The notes under the pieces: model-generated
Database searches by the model: none
What the model saw: the letters and a program-made list of their open reading frames with translations, nothing else
Told to the model about the DNA's origin: nothing
From: Triglochin maritima
Lineage: Eukaryota; Streptophyta; Magnoliopsida; Alismatales; Juncaginaceae
DNA: 64,000 nucleotides
Reading direction: 5' to 3'
Assembly (NCBI GenBank): GCA_963682175.1
Contig: OY821789.1
Location: 4,836,001-4,900,000, forward strand
Made by a program: the position numbers and the translations under genes
Shown: piece by piece, positions 23,589 through 36,267 of the stretch
Layout of the letters: each line of letters opens with the position of its first letter
Position numbering within the stretch: the first letter of the stretch is position 1

Positions 23589-26500
23589 TCACAGAATTGC
23601 TTCTTGTGCCATCTGATCATGTGACATTGCCGCATCCTTTAAGCTACCAAAATTCTGAGAAGTTGCAAGAGCTTCAGGTGGGCTTTCCTTGCTGACTGAT
23701 CTAACATTTTTAAATTCTTCCAGGAGCAAATCTCGGACTTTCTTTCTCAACCCAGAAGCCTCCTCAGGTTGAAACCATTTGCTGCCAAACTGTCGGTTTT
23801 AAGAAAATCAATTATTTAGAGATTTTTCTTTTAATGAAATAATACACCATTTTCACCTTCATACCTTAGCTAGATCTTTGCTCTTTAGTCTTTCTGGAGC
23901 CTCCTCGATAAATCTCTCCATGAAGTAAAGCACAAACAGACCACAGTCGTATTCATTTTTCTGCTGGGGAACCTAGAGAAAATTTGGCAATTTATCAGGA
24001 TTCCTTCAAATACACCCTTGGCCCAACTTGATGGTCGAGAGCATAAACAAATCAACATAGCTGCGTATAACTGCTGGCCTACTATACTATGGTAAGCAAT
24101 ACAATAAGTAACTTTACCATAATTTTTTTTCTCCTGATGTAACGAGGAAGGTAATCCCAGATCTTCTCAGGAATAGGAACATCTGCTGAAGAAGTACTCT
24201 CGTATATATGCTTCCATTCTTCTTTCAAATAGCTTCAAAGCACAGTGTTTATTTCAAATAAATATAGGATAAATATGAAAAGCAAAGTACAATTGTAAAA
24301 AGTAACAAACATCTATGACAGTAAAAAACATGATAGAATGTAACACCAGATGAAATATGGTCAGCTAGGCAAATCTGATTAAACCAAAAGTTCACAGCTT
24401 TTACATGCCCACGTAGACTAGAGTTCAGAACTTTTAAGTATGCCGCTAGCAGTTATCTCAGTAATTTGAAATGCAGCTCTCAGCTGTGTCATGTTAATGT
24501 CAGACACCATTTAAATTTATTTGTACGTGCACTTCCTAGCTGTTTCTTGATCATATCTCTGCTTTCCATATTATAAATCGAGTAATTAAGGCAAATATTG
24601 GCTTCGTAGAACATCTAGAATCAAAATTAACATGCAAAATATGGATTGAGAGCACTGACTAATATTGTCCTAATTAACAAATAAAACTAACATAACAAAG
24701 ATATTTGCAACGAATTGGTGTCCAGAGATTTTATAAAGGTGCTGGGACCGGACGCAAAAGGCAATTTTTATCATGCTTTTCCGTATTAGAAGCCTTAATG
24801 AGATCTTGACTGGAGTTCGTAATTCTGTAAATATTTCAATGTCATGTCTTTACCCTCTCATCCTATTCTCACAATTTCATTAGGTTCTCTTTCCTTGGCA
24901 ACTACTTCCCTTTTATGCACATTCAATCTACTATAGTACATAGAATTACCAATGTTTTTGACAACATTGTATTCTTTTAAGGAAAAGGTGTATAATATTA
25001 TCATTGACCGAAGATAATTTATTTATTTATTTATTTTATCTACTCTCACGTAGTCTACTCCAACTAGTTTGGGATTAAAGACTTTGTTGTTGTATCTACT
25101 CTAACCTACCCCCCATTTCAAATCTCAAACATCTTATACATGTAAGTGAGATTGCTAGGATTCAATCACTGATTTTGACTATTTTAACACAAATGATCTC
25201 CCAACTAAGCCAACCTCAGTTAGTGACTAAAGGTAAAATGGCGAATAACAACACGAAGTGTGTCCAATTGCCCACTAAACAACAATTATAAATGCCAAAG
25301 TACAAAAGTTAATTGCAACGATATGCTAATTCAATAGTTCATAAACCATAACCTTTTAAATTTACACCCGCAGGACATGTTAGCTAACCTTTCAATGTTA
25401 TCGAAAATTAAATTAGTAGCATGAAATCCCAAAGAATCCAAGTGAAGTATGATTGGCCCAGCTTGATCTTCCCTTGCTGGGATGCAAATAATCACCAAGC
25501 TCCAATGCAAGCTGGTGAAAATAAAATAGAAGAAATTCCAATCATATTCAAGAAACTTCTACAGCAGAATCCACGGGATGGAGTGAAATAGCTACAAATT
25601 ATTAAAATGTTAAAAAAACACGAGAAATTGCAAATTTAATAAAACTCTTGAAACAAAGTTGGGGAATACTGTTTTTAAGACTTGCGTTGAGAGAATGACC
25701 TGTTAGACCTTATTCCCTTGAAATATAGTTATTTTCTTGAACAAATTCATAAGGTCCGGAGAGTTGTTTGAACTTGATTTGGTGTATTATGGTAGGTCTT
25801 CAAATAGTTTGAAACTGTTTTTTGATGATCGTTGGTTTTAATCATAGATGCATTTGTTTCTATTTGCTTTAATTCAGTCAACTTTGTTATGAAAGAAATA
25901 AGTTAGATTAAATTTATGAAAAGTTTCTTTCTTTTCCCTTCTGAAACGTGTGCAAACAAGGGTGTGTCAATTTCCCCTACCATATCGATAGTAGAGACAA
26001 ATCAACTTTCTTTTTCTCGCTAACTTATCGTCTTTATCCCTCTTTAAATTTCTTCTCTTCTGACCACCGTCTATCCAAACTGATTACTGACCATAAGGTG
26101 TGATCTTGAACCTGAAGGAATTTAAAGCATTGCTTCAAATTCTTCTTTACCTTCTTCTTGTGCTCTAATTTATGTTTTGATAGAGAAACAAGAGAATTAC
26201 ATGAAGATTGTTTACCACAAAGAGATAAAAATACCAACTTTTCAATTTCTCCTTCAAATTAGCAAGGTAACTATACTATTACTATAGATAAACCATTGGA
26301 AACCAAAACTCTACAACTATAATTGAAAAACTAATTAGACATCGAACTTCTATTTCAAGAAGCTAAAAGGTAAATAGTCAAAATAGAAGCTGATAGGTAG
26401 TTTTGAATCTAAATTTCCAATCATTTTTTATCGGTTGAATTCCCAATAAAACTACAACCACTGACCAATGTTAAGAGCATAGGTAGCATGATATCTCATC

Positions 26501-29500
26501 ACATGTATGATTCCATGATAAATATTTCTTTTCTAGATGATTATGGCCAGGCTTCAAAATAAAAATAATCATATGACACTGTAGACATGAATAACAACAA
26601 ACATAAGATTAAATTTAGTGGAAATCTCCAAATAATAGACATCTTGGTTTCAATAGCTCATAGGTTCAGTCAGCAGTCATCGACTCATTGTAGGGTTCCT
26701 AAAACAATCTACCAAATTCATTTGGTTTCCGCACAGAAGAAATCATGCTATGAATGTAATACCTTGTTAGATCCTATAACTCTGTAGATCCATGTAACTT
26801 GAGCAAGTTTTAAAGTGCAAGTCTATGTAACTTAAAATCTCCCTCCATTAAACAAGTTGCCACAGAAGTCGAAGTATACTTAAGTGTTGGCCTAGTGATC
26901 AATGTTTTAAAACTATACACTATTGTGATCAGGTGATTCCCACTGTTTTGCAGTAAAGAAGAATAACAATTGGATTATAAAAAAACAAGGCATTGCTTTG
27001 GTTTATCCCTACTTGTTTATCATACATACCACACTAATAGAATAATGTGATGAACTCTGAAATGCTACAGCATTTAAGCAACATCAGTCACCAAAACAAA
27101 GAAGCAACAACATGACAAAATGCTGAACCAAGCAAGACAAAGCTATGTATCATGTAGAAGACCAGTAAATTTGAACTGCAAAAATTAAGAACTATCGTGT
27201 TTAAGCAACTTACTCCCCATGGATTGGCAAAAAGATGTATGTCTTCTGAAAAATGTTCACACCCCTCAGCCATCGTCTCAACTTTGAGAAGCTTTCATTC
27301 TTATCCACCTACAGTTAAGGCAAATCAACAAAAATAACCCACCGGAAGCAATTGGCCCAATGAATAAGACAATTATAAGGATATCCAATCCACAAGAAAA
27401 CTAGTTTGTGTTAGCAATTAGCCACAAAATAATCATTATAAAATAGCTCAAGTTAAAGAAAATCTTTCGTAAGGAACTTTACGCCCCAAAAATTGACTTG
27501 TAAGGAAAACTTATAACCTTTATAGATTATAATCCACAACACATACTTAATTTTACCCCATGTGGAACTATTCCAACACACCCCAGCACGCGGAACAGAA
27601 TTATGTGGATACAACCGGGTTCACACGCCCTAGGTAGACACAACTGTTGGCTTTTAGGCCTTACTCTAATTTTGATGATTAATCAAACTGATCTTAATCA
27701 ATCAACATAATCAATCAAAGTAGACAAACATGTTTACATGTATTGCATGTACTTTTATGTGTGCAAATCATCTTAATAGGTCGATCAATATTATCAAGAA
27801 AAGAAACATTAAGATAAAGATTCAAGATTGTAACAAAATTTTAGACCAAGACTTGTAATTTTTCATTTATTGAGTTCATATGATTAAATGTAAACTTAAG
27901 CATTAAGATTCTATCATCAAGTTCGAACGACAGAAGCCCAAACATATGGCTGAATTTATTATATCAGTAATCGTTAGCCTCTTACTGAATTCATTCACTC
28001 AGACGACCGATTGTCTATCGAACGACTGAATCCCTTGACTCTAATGGTTACATTTGTATATTTTCTTAGAGCCAAAGTACCTTGTCCTTTTCAGACAACC
28101 AATAGGTTGTCGATCATCTGTTTATATCTTAGTCACGTGTCAATATAGTCGTTCGACTCACAATGTTATATTTAATTTCCAACCGTTTGTGCTAAAAGAC
28201 AAGCTCTTGATCCGACCGACCGAATTAGTCTCGAACGACCGAAATTCTTGTGACAGAGTCAATTAGATCTTTACTGTTCTTTGAATCGACCAACCGAACC
28301 CAATTCGGTTGATTGAATTTAAATCAGAGGAAATTCGACATTTGTTCGGTCAACCGAAAGCTTACTTTTGACCAAGTCAACTCTTATATTCGGACCATTG
28401 CTCTTCAAACAATCGACCAAATATGTGCAGATTCCTGGCCGAGCTTAAGTCACATCATCTCTTTCTTTGGTCCAAATTTCAACAACTTTCTCAAACGGCT
28501 AGTAGAACTTGAAACCTTATAAATAAGACTTCTTTCATAAGTTTTAGATACCAAGACCTCTCTATACTCCAATCCTTATTGTTCAAACACCAAGCACTTT
28601 TAAGTTCTTATTCTTCACACTCAAAGTCTAATATTCATCACTTGTGTATCAACTTTTATCATATCCAAATGTGATCAAGTTTTAGAGTGTTAGTGATTAC
28701 AACCTCAACATCAAAAAATCACAAAGTTATAAAGTTTCGTGGAAACTCCTTCTCGAGTTGTGAGAGGCAAAATCGAGAAGGGTGAGGTTGTTCGCAAGAC
28801 TCTTGTTGTAAAGGCGGATATTTTGGTCCGAAATGAAGATCAAATGGTGGAAACTCAAGCGATACTCGGAGGATCGAGCGAGACTTGAAAGAAATGACTA
28901 AATCACGATGGTTGTGATCGAACATCTATAAAAATCCAGTGTCGATTTTGTGGTTTGTTTGCTCTATCCCTACTTAGTTTTAATTCCACATTTAGTAGAA
29001 CATTTAGCTTGTGTTAAAGGATCTTCGTTCCTAACAACCTACTACAAAAAAAAAAAAAATTAGGCAGACACAACTAAGTGTTCACACATGATGGATAAAA
29101 TTGGCTTCACACATGCCATAGATCATACGACAGGGTTGACACAGGTTGGATGCAATGGGGATCACACACGTTGAATACAACAGGTTCAAACACGATGGAT
29201 GCAACCAAGTTCACGCATAATTGGTGAATTTTGGTAGGTAGATCCCACCAATGTTCCTGGAACGCCTAGGCGTTTGTGCGGTTGCCCAGAGCTGGGCGAC
29301 CAATTTTATTTTTTAAATTGATTTTTTCTGTTTTAATCTAAAAAATCAGGAAAAATTGGGGGAAATGCCCAAAAATTATAAAAACAAGTCTTACATGTTT
29401 GGGTTTCGAAAAGACACATAGTTCATCGACCAAAGCCTCACTAGGTACCCCCTCTACCCACCCAAACACTTAGGCCTTTTATTTTATTAATGCTAGAGTT

Positions 29501-32500
29501 TGTAATACAATTTAGAAGACAAAACAATCACAATACAAGTTTCCTAGACTCTTAGTCATTCCAATTGGACATTGTTCTAAAGTCCAGTTAGGAAGTCGTG
29601 AACGCCGAAATTCTTGAGCACCGGAGTAGCGGAGTTGGAAGTTGAGGTTGAGAATTAGGATTGAGAGAATGAAGGTTTAAGAGAATGAATGAGGGAAATG
29701 AAATGGATGAGGGGGTATTTATAAGAACAAAATTAGGAGGCTAAAAATTCGTTGCTACTGTAGCAATGGCTAGAAAACTAATCATTGCTACAGTAGCAAC
29801 ATGCATGACTAGATTTCTAGTCGTTGTTGTGTTGTGCACAGTAAACACATGTGCACAGCACATGCCATCGCCTGGCGACACCGCCCACCACACAGCCTCA
29901 TGTGCGGTAGGCGGGCGGTCGCCTAGGCGACCGCCCTCCTGAACACTGGATTCCACACACAACCTGCTTTGTACCATGTCATTGAGATTAGGCCAGGTCC
30001 AACAAGGAGCGCTTCACCCTAAAAATTGAAGTCAACTTGTAAGGGAGAGAGACTTGTGACCCTTAATGACCAACAACACGTATTTAGTTTTACTCGATGA
30101 GGCACTATTTCAACAATATTGTTGAAATATAAATGCTAAACATTACATTGTATTTAATGTATCTAAGCTTTCAAAAATAAAAATGACTCAAAAATTTTAA
30201 ACGACGAATCATATGACCCACATATGCCTTGTTTAGACACAGACAAAGCATCATTTACAGAGCAAGACACGAGTACTGCATCTTTTAAGTTTTGGTTGGC
30301 TTGATTGTGCTTTATCCAGCACCAATATTTTTCAAGTTACACAAAATAAAGGTTGGGACTATGAAAATGTACCGTGAATAGGATGTCCAAGTCCCACTTC
30401 CTTAGAAAATCATACACAAGTTGGATTAAAGGAGAATTGGAGAAGCTACAGTAGAAAATACAATATCAAAGGAGAAATTTAAAGGTATGTTGGTTTTCAA
30501 CCAAGAAATATGTCTTTTTTTTATCGATGTCTTTACTTTGTTACATATTTCAAGCATGGACTCTCTCCTCATAAAATCATGTCTCTTCATTTCTTTTTCT
30601 CTTGCATGAGTCATAGGTCTCCTACCAACCATTGTTTGTTTCTAACTCGACAACAATAACAATTTCTTTCACTAGGGCACACTCAAATTCATTAGAGAAA
30701 ATATAAACATGCATGATCTAGTCGAATAAATCAACTACAACTTCAAATGAAGGAAGCTAACTACTAAAAAGAAAATAGCAACTGCACCTAAAAATTGCTA
30801 CCTTGCTGGAAACAACCTTCTCAAGCTTTTGGTAGAAGTATGTGTTAAAGAAATAATATTCATTCAATGATGACGATCCTATTTGAGATGCTGGATTTCG
30901 AAGGTACCTACCAATGGAAAATTGCGGTGTGGCTATTAGATAGTTATTTGGGACGAATCATCAGAACTTCAGAAGTATAATGGATGTCAGTACACACCAA
31001 CATAGAAAATCAAATCAATCTGGCAAGGGGATAAAACCCACTAGGTTGAAACAATTAAACAAGTGAATAAGGCTTTAACCATCAACTAGATTTTTTTTCC
31101 CATTTGCAATTTCATTATAAGGCTGAACCTGGAACGAGTGTAATAGGAGAACGATTAAGAGTAAAAATTTCTGGATTAAAATAAATTAAATTCAAAATAT
31201 TTAACCTCTTAAACTTTACCCTCTCATTACCCTCAAACCAAGCATCCTGAGTCTTAAACTAAATGGCTCGGAAATTGCACCAGATGACACATTTATATTA
31301 CTGCCTCGGTGAAAGGATGAGGAGCTGACCACGGTCACCCCACAGCAACAGATAAACATTTTTTGACAACAATCCCTTCCAGAAACATGGATTTTCACAA
31401 TGTGCAAGCACCAAGGCACAACACTTAGAGGAATTAAAAGCTCAAGCAGAAACATAAAATAGCCTCGTAAGCAATGTTTTGTTTTCCACACAGCCAGCTG
31501 ACAGAATCATTTTCATTTGAATATAATATTTGCAATAACAATAAAAACAAGATAATGGATCGGCAAGGATATGTGCTTTGCAATCTTTAAAATAATAACT
31601 AGAATACCAAAGCTTTTGAGTGTGAAGTCAATTACGTACTGCACATAGAAATTCATAATTGTTGATGTCAAGTAACATTCAGGATCTAGGCATTGTAAAT
31701 CCGAGAAATAGATTTCAACAAATTCTGGACGATCCCTGCAAAATAAACTTCAAGCCCATAAAATATTTTTTCAAGAAGGAAATGCAAAGGTTAAACCCAT
31801 CAGTTCGTTGTACTTTGAGGCTTTAACTAAAAAAGAAGGCGCACCTTGAAGGATAATAGATCCTAGCCTCTTTCCTGAAAATGAATATATTGAAAATAAG
31901 AAAGAATGCAAGAAGATAGCATGTATCATGGTACATGAACGGTAAGTAGATGTTTTAAACTTGAGTGACATGAACTTTAAAAAAATACCGTTCGCCATTA
32001 TTTTTTCCTTCCTCAAAAGGCTGCAGAACATCTTCATCATCCAGGAAAACGACATCCTTCACCTGTCACGGCATCAGAACATGATTGATCATTTAAAAAG
32101 CAGAATGGTGAGCTTGAAGAATATATTGGGACAAAGAGTCTTCGAAATCAGCTCAATTTCATTCGAGTTATATGAAATCTCCAGCAACATTATGAGTAAA
32201 ACAAGTATGATTCGGCAATGAGGAAAAACAACTATTTTTGAAGTGAGAAAAATAGCATGGATCCAAGAAAATAATTGGATTATTAGTGATATGTTTTGTG
32301 ATTGCCATTTTCTCTTGTGAGCATATAATTGTCTCTCCGAGTTTATGGAGCCTTCTACATTCCGAAAATATTCAAAATTGTATCAAGGTAAGTTATCATA
32401 TCACGGGATCGTGTTAAACATAAATACTTTCATGCTAAGATGTTTCACAAGGCAAGGGAGCTTGACTTCTGATTCAATAGTGTTCTAGAATTTGTCTTGA

Positions 32501-35500
32501 TTTTTACATATTAGTAGACCCCTTAAAATGAACTTATGTTACAGAAGAGTGACGGATCAAGTCCATGGATGTATTGAGTGATGAATCATTCAGATAAGCT
32601 TCTGTTAGAAAGCGTATAGAAATCGATGACATGGTCTGATAATTGCCAACAACCAGCGGAACAACTTAGAATATCGATTTAATTTTTTGAATATTACTGT
32701 TGCAAACCACTGGATATCGAAATGGCCCGATTTACAAACTTAACCCATCCATTTATGACTAAATAATTAGTAATAAAAAGGCTTGAAATATCAAACGGAG
32801 ATTGCTTCATCACAAATTATTAAAATTTACCTACTTGACTTCAACTTTTAAAATGGAAAATTGGAAGCACTGTTCCGGAAAATACTACATGAAATGAAAT
32901 ACTTCATTTAATAACATTCTGCCTTGTTTTGTTGCTGCTCAGCTATGCATATTATCAGATTAGAACTAAGACTAAACTAAAAGGTAGATCCAGAAGGAAT
33001 ATATGTGTGTCCTAAACATTGTGTGTTTCCTGTACACTTACAATGTATGTTTATGTACTCTGCAGCGATGGACTTTTGTATGAACACCTTGCCATGTATC
33101 AAAGGAAAAGAAACAATGAATAATTTATATGCAAAAAAACTAGAAATGACAAGTTTCTGCACACTTTCTCGCTGTCAGTTGAAGATTACAAACAAAATCA
33201 CCGCTAAAAAGGGATTACAAACAAAATGTAATGCAAACATTAACAGAGAGAATGAAGTTGACCTCGACCCATTCCAGCTGCTGCGATACTGGTTCATGAG
33301 TAATGGAAGCTCTCCTTCTAAAAGAAACAAGGAAAAATATGTCAAAAACAAACTCCACGGAAATATGCACTTCAGTTTTCACACATGTGAGGAAAAGAAA
33401 CAAATTTTATATCATAAGCCACATTTTGGCAAGTGATGGGAAATTAGTTTTTATATGACTGCCAGCATGACTGAATGCTGAATGCCAATAACATAACAAC
33501 TATCACCACTAAAGCACTAGCACCATCATTTGGTAGGAATGTAAACTATATTTGAAGTCTAGGTTGTTTCACAAATCTAAACTGGTAAGTGGTAACCACC
33601 AAGTACCAACGTCAATAGGCAATGCAATGAATGCATGTTGCATTGAATGAGGTAGTTATGTAATTCTGCTTGGCAGTTCTAAGACCTGGATAAGAATGAC
33701 GTTGTGCACTGGTCAGGAAAAGATAATGGCAGTTGTAAATCAACTGCCAGCACTTCTTCTTTCTTTCTTTCTTTCTTTTATCGTTAACTGGCAGCACTTA
33801 AGTGCAACTGCAGTTGGAATCTGAGATATTTACATATAACAAGCAAGATTTTTTGGGGGAAAAAATAACTTCAGTAGCAGGAAACCATAGCTCATACCTT
33901 TTCGAGACTCGACTAGCTATGTTTCCTTGCTCATACAACTCGGAATGGCTGGAAGATGCAATATCATGATTATTGGGTGGTGACTGTTGATTGTCATTGT
34001 TTTTGGCGCTGTCCAAATCAAAAGATGATTTTCTGAGAGGAACTTTCAAATTATGTTCTCCCCCACAATTAACTCCCCTGAGTGTCTCTGACCTGTTGCT
34101 AGTTGACATTCCAGATGGGTATTTCTCCCTAGACCGAGAACACATCTGGTTATCTGCCTATAATTGAAAAGTAACATTTCGGTGAAAAGGTGCATAAAAT
34201 GTCAAGCGCTGTCAATAAATGTGCATCGCTATTCCTACCTTGGTGTCTAGTTTTTTCACACAAAAAGAGGCAAATCTCGAGCAGGGTTTGGAGAAAGACT
34301 CTGATCGGAACCTTTTTGCTGATTCTGCAAACCTACAAAACATCATCAGTAATATCACATAAAAAGGACACGCTGATCGACAGTAGGTACCCTAACACAA
34401 TAGGCAAATAAAGATGCTGGTTTAAGCAGGAATGTATTGATGGTGACATGAATAAGTAAAGCCAAGCAGATGCTTATCAGCTATCAACTTATGTTGTGTA
34501 CAAACATATATACCAATTTAGCCTTCACAGGAATCTTGTTCAATTTGAATTGCTGCATTACGCATGAGAATGAACAATTGACCATTACATGTCAAAATTC
34601 ACAACCCAAAGTATTAATGACACATTGAGGCAATCTAAAATATACTTTATTTACTTTTTACAATAACAAAGATGATATGCCCACTAACCATGCTTAAGTT
34701 AACTTCAAATATAAGCAAACCTCTACAGTAAAAGAAGGAAACACCTTAGGAAGGAAAAATATTCCCTATTTTACAAAATAAAGAAATTATAGATTACTTG
34801 TGTATCACAAGTTCACAACCACTCTTACCTGAAGACCCCGATGCAGTTTTTTCCCCGCATTCCATGGCATCCTGCAAAGAGAGCCAGCAGTACGAAAAAT
34901 GCAATAATTGATAAAACCTCCACACAAAAAATCTTTTCTGCATATTTAGATTAGTACAAGTGAGGACCACAGATGGTGTGGAGGAACACAATATCCAACT
35001 AATATTTCTGGATTGTTAAAGTGCGGGTATCCAACTCAAACCAATTGTTGACGGTGGAGGTACCCAATATCCTATAAGTCACAAGAATAGCCTAAGTTTC
35101 ATGATATTGGAAAATTCATAACATTAACCAATGCCCTCTAGTTCCTTTTCTCCTAGCCTTTTTCCAACCACAGGACAGGCAACTCTCTTGAACCAGAAAG
35201 CGGTCGAACACTTCCTTCCCAGCCCCACATTTATCTCGTACTGTATACAATTACAGTTAGAGACATCACGATCCTCTTTAGCGACAAGCGTGTTTGGAAT
35301 CACATTTAATAGTTGATTTTTTTATTCCTAAACATCAATAATCAAATGTCATGCACAATTATCATCTAGAAGCATACAACGTCCATACTAATGCAATGAT
35401 ACGTTCGGGAACCGATCCCGAGATTTGTTCTGAAATCTGATAATCAGAATGCAATTCCAAAGGAACCGAACGGTATAAATACCAAAATTCTTTCAGACGT

Positions 35501-35814
35501 TCCATTGAATTTACCTCTTTGGGTGCGAGAGCGGCTCTTCCTCTCCGCTCCCTCTCCTCCTCGAGCTCCCTCAGCAAGGCTTGGAGCTTGACGCCCTTGT
35601 CGGGCAACTTCGCCAGGAAGTCCGCCTTCATCTTCGGACGCATCCTCTCGATCCTCTCACGGAGCTCGTGGTCCGAGAGGTTCGTCACGACGCCGCGCTC
35701 CTCCCGGTCCCCACCGCCGGCGACGGCTCGAGAGGAGATCTCGAGGTTCGGCAGAGGGCGGTCTTCGTCGGAGAAGATGTTGGACCATGGGATCTCCAAG
35801 GGTTTTCCGGCCAT
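23589..35814 (-). CDS. OTS1-like: SUMO protease, OTS1/OTS2 (ULP1C/D) type, 14 exons
   Basis: A C48 cysteine protease that removes or matures SUMO; Arabidopsis OTS1/2 act in the nucleus and affect salt tolerance. Exons, start to stop: 35814-35515, 34871-34829, 34324-34239, 34157-33898, 33317-33263, 32062-31989, 31874-31845, 31735-31640, 30907-30802, 27308-27214, 25511-25389, 24232-24118, 23972-23865, 23789-23589. All join in phase with GT-AG borders, giving 563 residues. The N-terminus MAGKPLEIPW is followed by the family block LSDHELRERIERMRPKM and LPDKGVKLQALLRELEEER. The catalytic domain is at the C-terminus: MNFYVQYLRNPAS, WLRGVNIFQKTYIFLPIHG, catalytic His384 in LHWSLVIICIP, Asp407 in LHLDSLG, and Gln465 and Cys471 in PQQKNEYDCGLF. 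All key residues are present. An ATG 66 bp further upstream is in frame, but 35814 fits the family better. Intron 9 (3.5 kb) hosts several insertions. Confidence 0.9.
25045..25097 (+). mobile_element. Au-type SINE 3' end
   Basis: In intron 11 of the SUMO protease gene. It shows TCTACTCCAACTAGTTTGGG, ATTAAAGACTTTG and TTGTTG. It is a short tail fragment of the same SINE family. Confidence 0.55.
27645..29060 (+). mobile_element. LTR-like insertion with poly(A) tail and 14-bp flanking repeats
   Basis: In intron 9 of the SUMO protease gene. It begins TGTTGG at 27645. It contains degenerate paired palindromes (for example GACCGACCGA...GAACGACCGA near 28213-28242 and a pair near 28284-28318) and a TATA box TATAAAT at about 28518. 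The LTR-like end CCTAACA falls at 29036. Nine bases later comes a run of 14 A (29046-29059). Flanks are TAGGTAGACACAAC (27631-27644) and TAGGCAGACACAAC (29061-29074), 13 of 14 identical. The ends look like an LTR, but the tail and flanks look like LINE-style retroposition. It is old and has no coding content. Confidence 0.55.
29075..29225. repeat. Minisatellite with TTCACACATG core
   Basis: About six 24-30-bp units with the core TTCACACATGATGGATGCAA run to about 29225. A further unit lies on the other side of the LTR-like insertion (around 27615-27644), so the insertion appears to have split an existing array. Confidence 0.55.
29249..29948. mobile_element. Non-autonomous hAT element, 700 bp, with 8-bp target duplication
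   Basis: The left end is CAATGTTCCTGG with GCCTAGGCG inside. The right end is GCCTAGGCGACCGCC ending CCTGAACACTG, so the termini are imperfect inverted repeats (CARTGTTC and CCTAGGCG blocks). Flanking 8-mers are GATCCCAC (29241-29248) and GATTCCAC (29949-29956), matching 7 of 8. TIR type and duplication length point to the hAT superfamily. Inside, GTTGCTACTGTAGCAATG (29752) and CATTGCTACAGTAGCAAC (29784) form a near-perfect hairpin. There is no transposase. Confidence 0.75.
33757..33780. repeat. (CTTT)n microsatellite
   Basis: Short CTTT repeat in intron 4 of the SUMO protease gene, with TTATCGTTAAC next to it. Confidence 0.7.
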
Positions 35815-36260
35815 CGGTGGAGAGGGCGAAAGGAAGGAAAGGGTTTTCCAGCCACTACGGTCGTGGAGAGGAAAAGGCAAGTCGAAGTGGGCTATGGCCT
35901 ATCCGAATATCTTTTTCCAAAGAATTTACTGGTTATGTTCGAGGGGGTTCGACGTTCAACGTATGCTCATAAGAACCTGACATGAGTCTATGACATGGGC
36001 ACGACACTATATATTCGTGTATGGGTACGCATCATGTTTTGTGTCGTTCTCACGTGTGCAAGGTAGACTCGGGGCGATATCTAGGATGGACACCTTTAAA
36101 AATATAACAAAAAATAATATAATAATTTAAAAAGTTTTTATATTAACTTCAAACTTGTTTGTTACAGAATAATCATACGATGTTTCATGTTTTGAAATTT
36201 TTTCATTATAACTTCATCACTAATCGTATCGAAAATCTCTCGTTCGATGTACGTAACGAG
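35815..36260 (-). promoter_or_regulatory. Short upstream region of the SUMO protease gene
   Basis: 5' UTR and proximal promoter of the minus-strand SUMO protease gene lie here. It is squeezed between the start codon and the hAT transposase remnant. The block 35799-35826 is imperfectly repeated at 35838-35870 (GGGTTTTCC...GTGGAGAGG). No clear TATA box was seen. Confidence 0.4.
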
Positions 36261-36267
36261 AGCATCA

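Noticed and set aside
31216..31491. 91-codon minus-strand open frame between SUMO protease exons 8 and 9
   Set aside because: The flanking exons join in phase without it, and the sequence has no family similarity that I can see.
35519..35985. Plus-strand open frames of up to 153 codons
   Set aside because: Antisense to exon 1 of the SUMO protease, whose sense frame matches its family.
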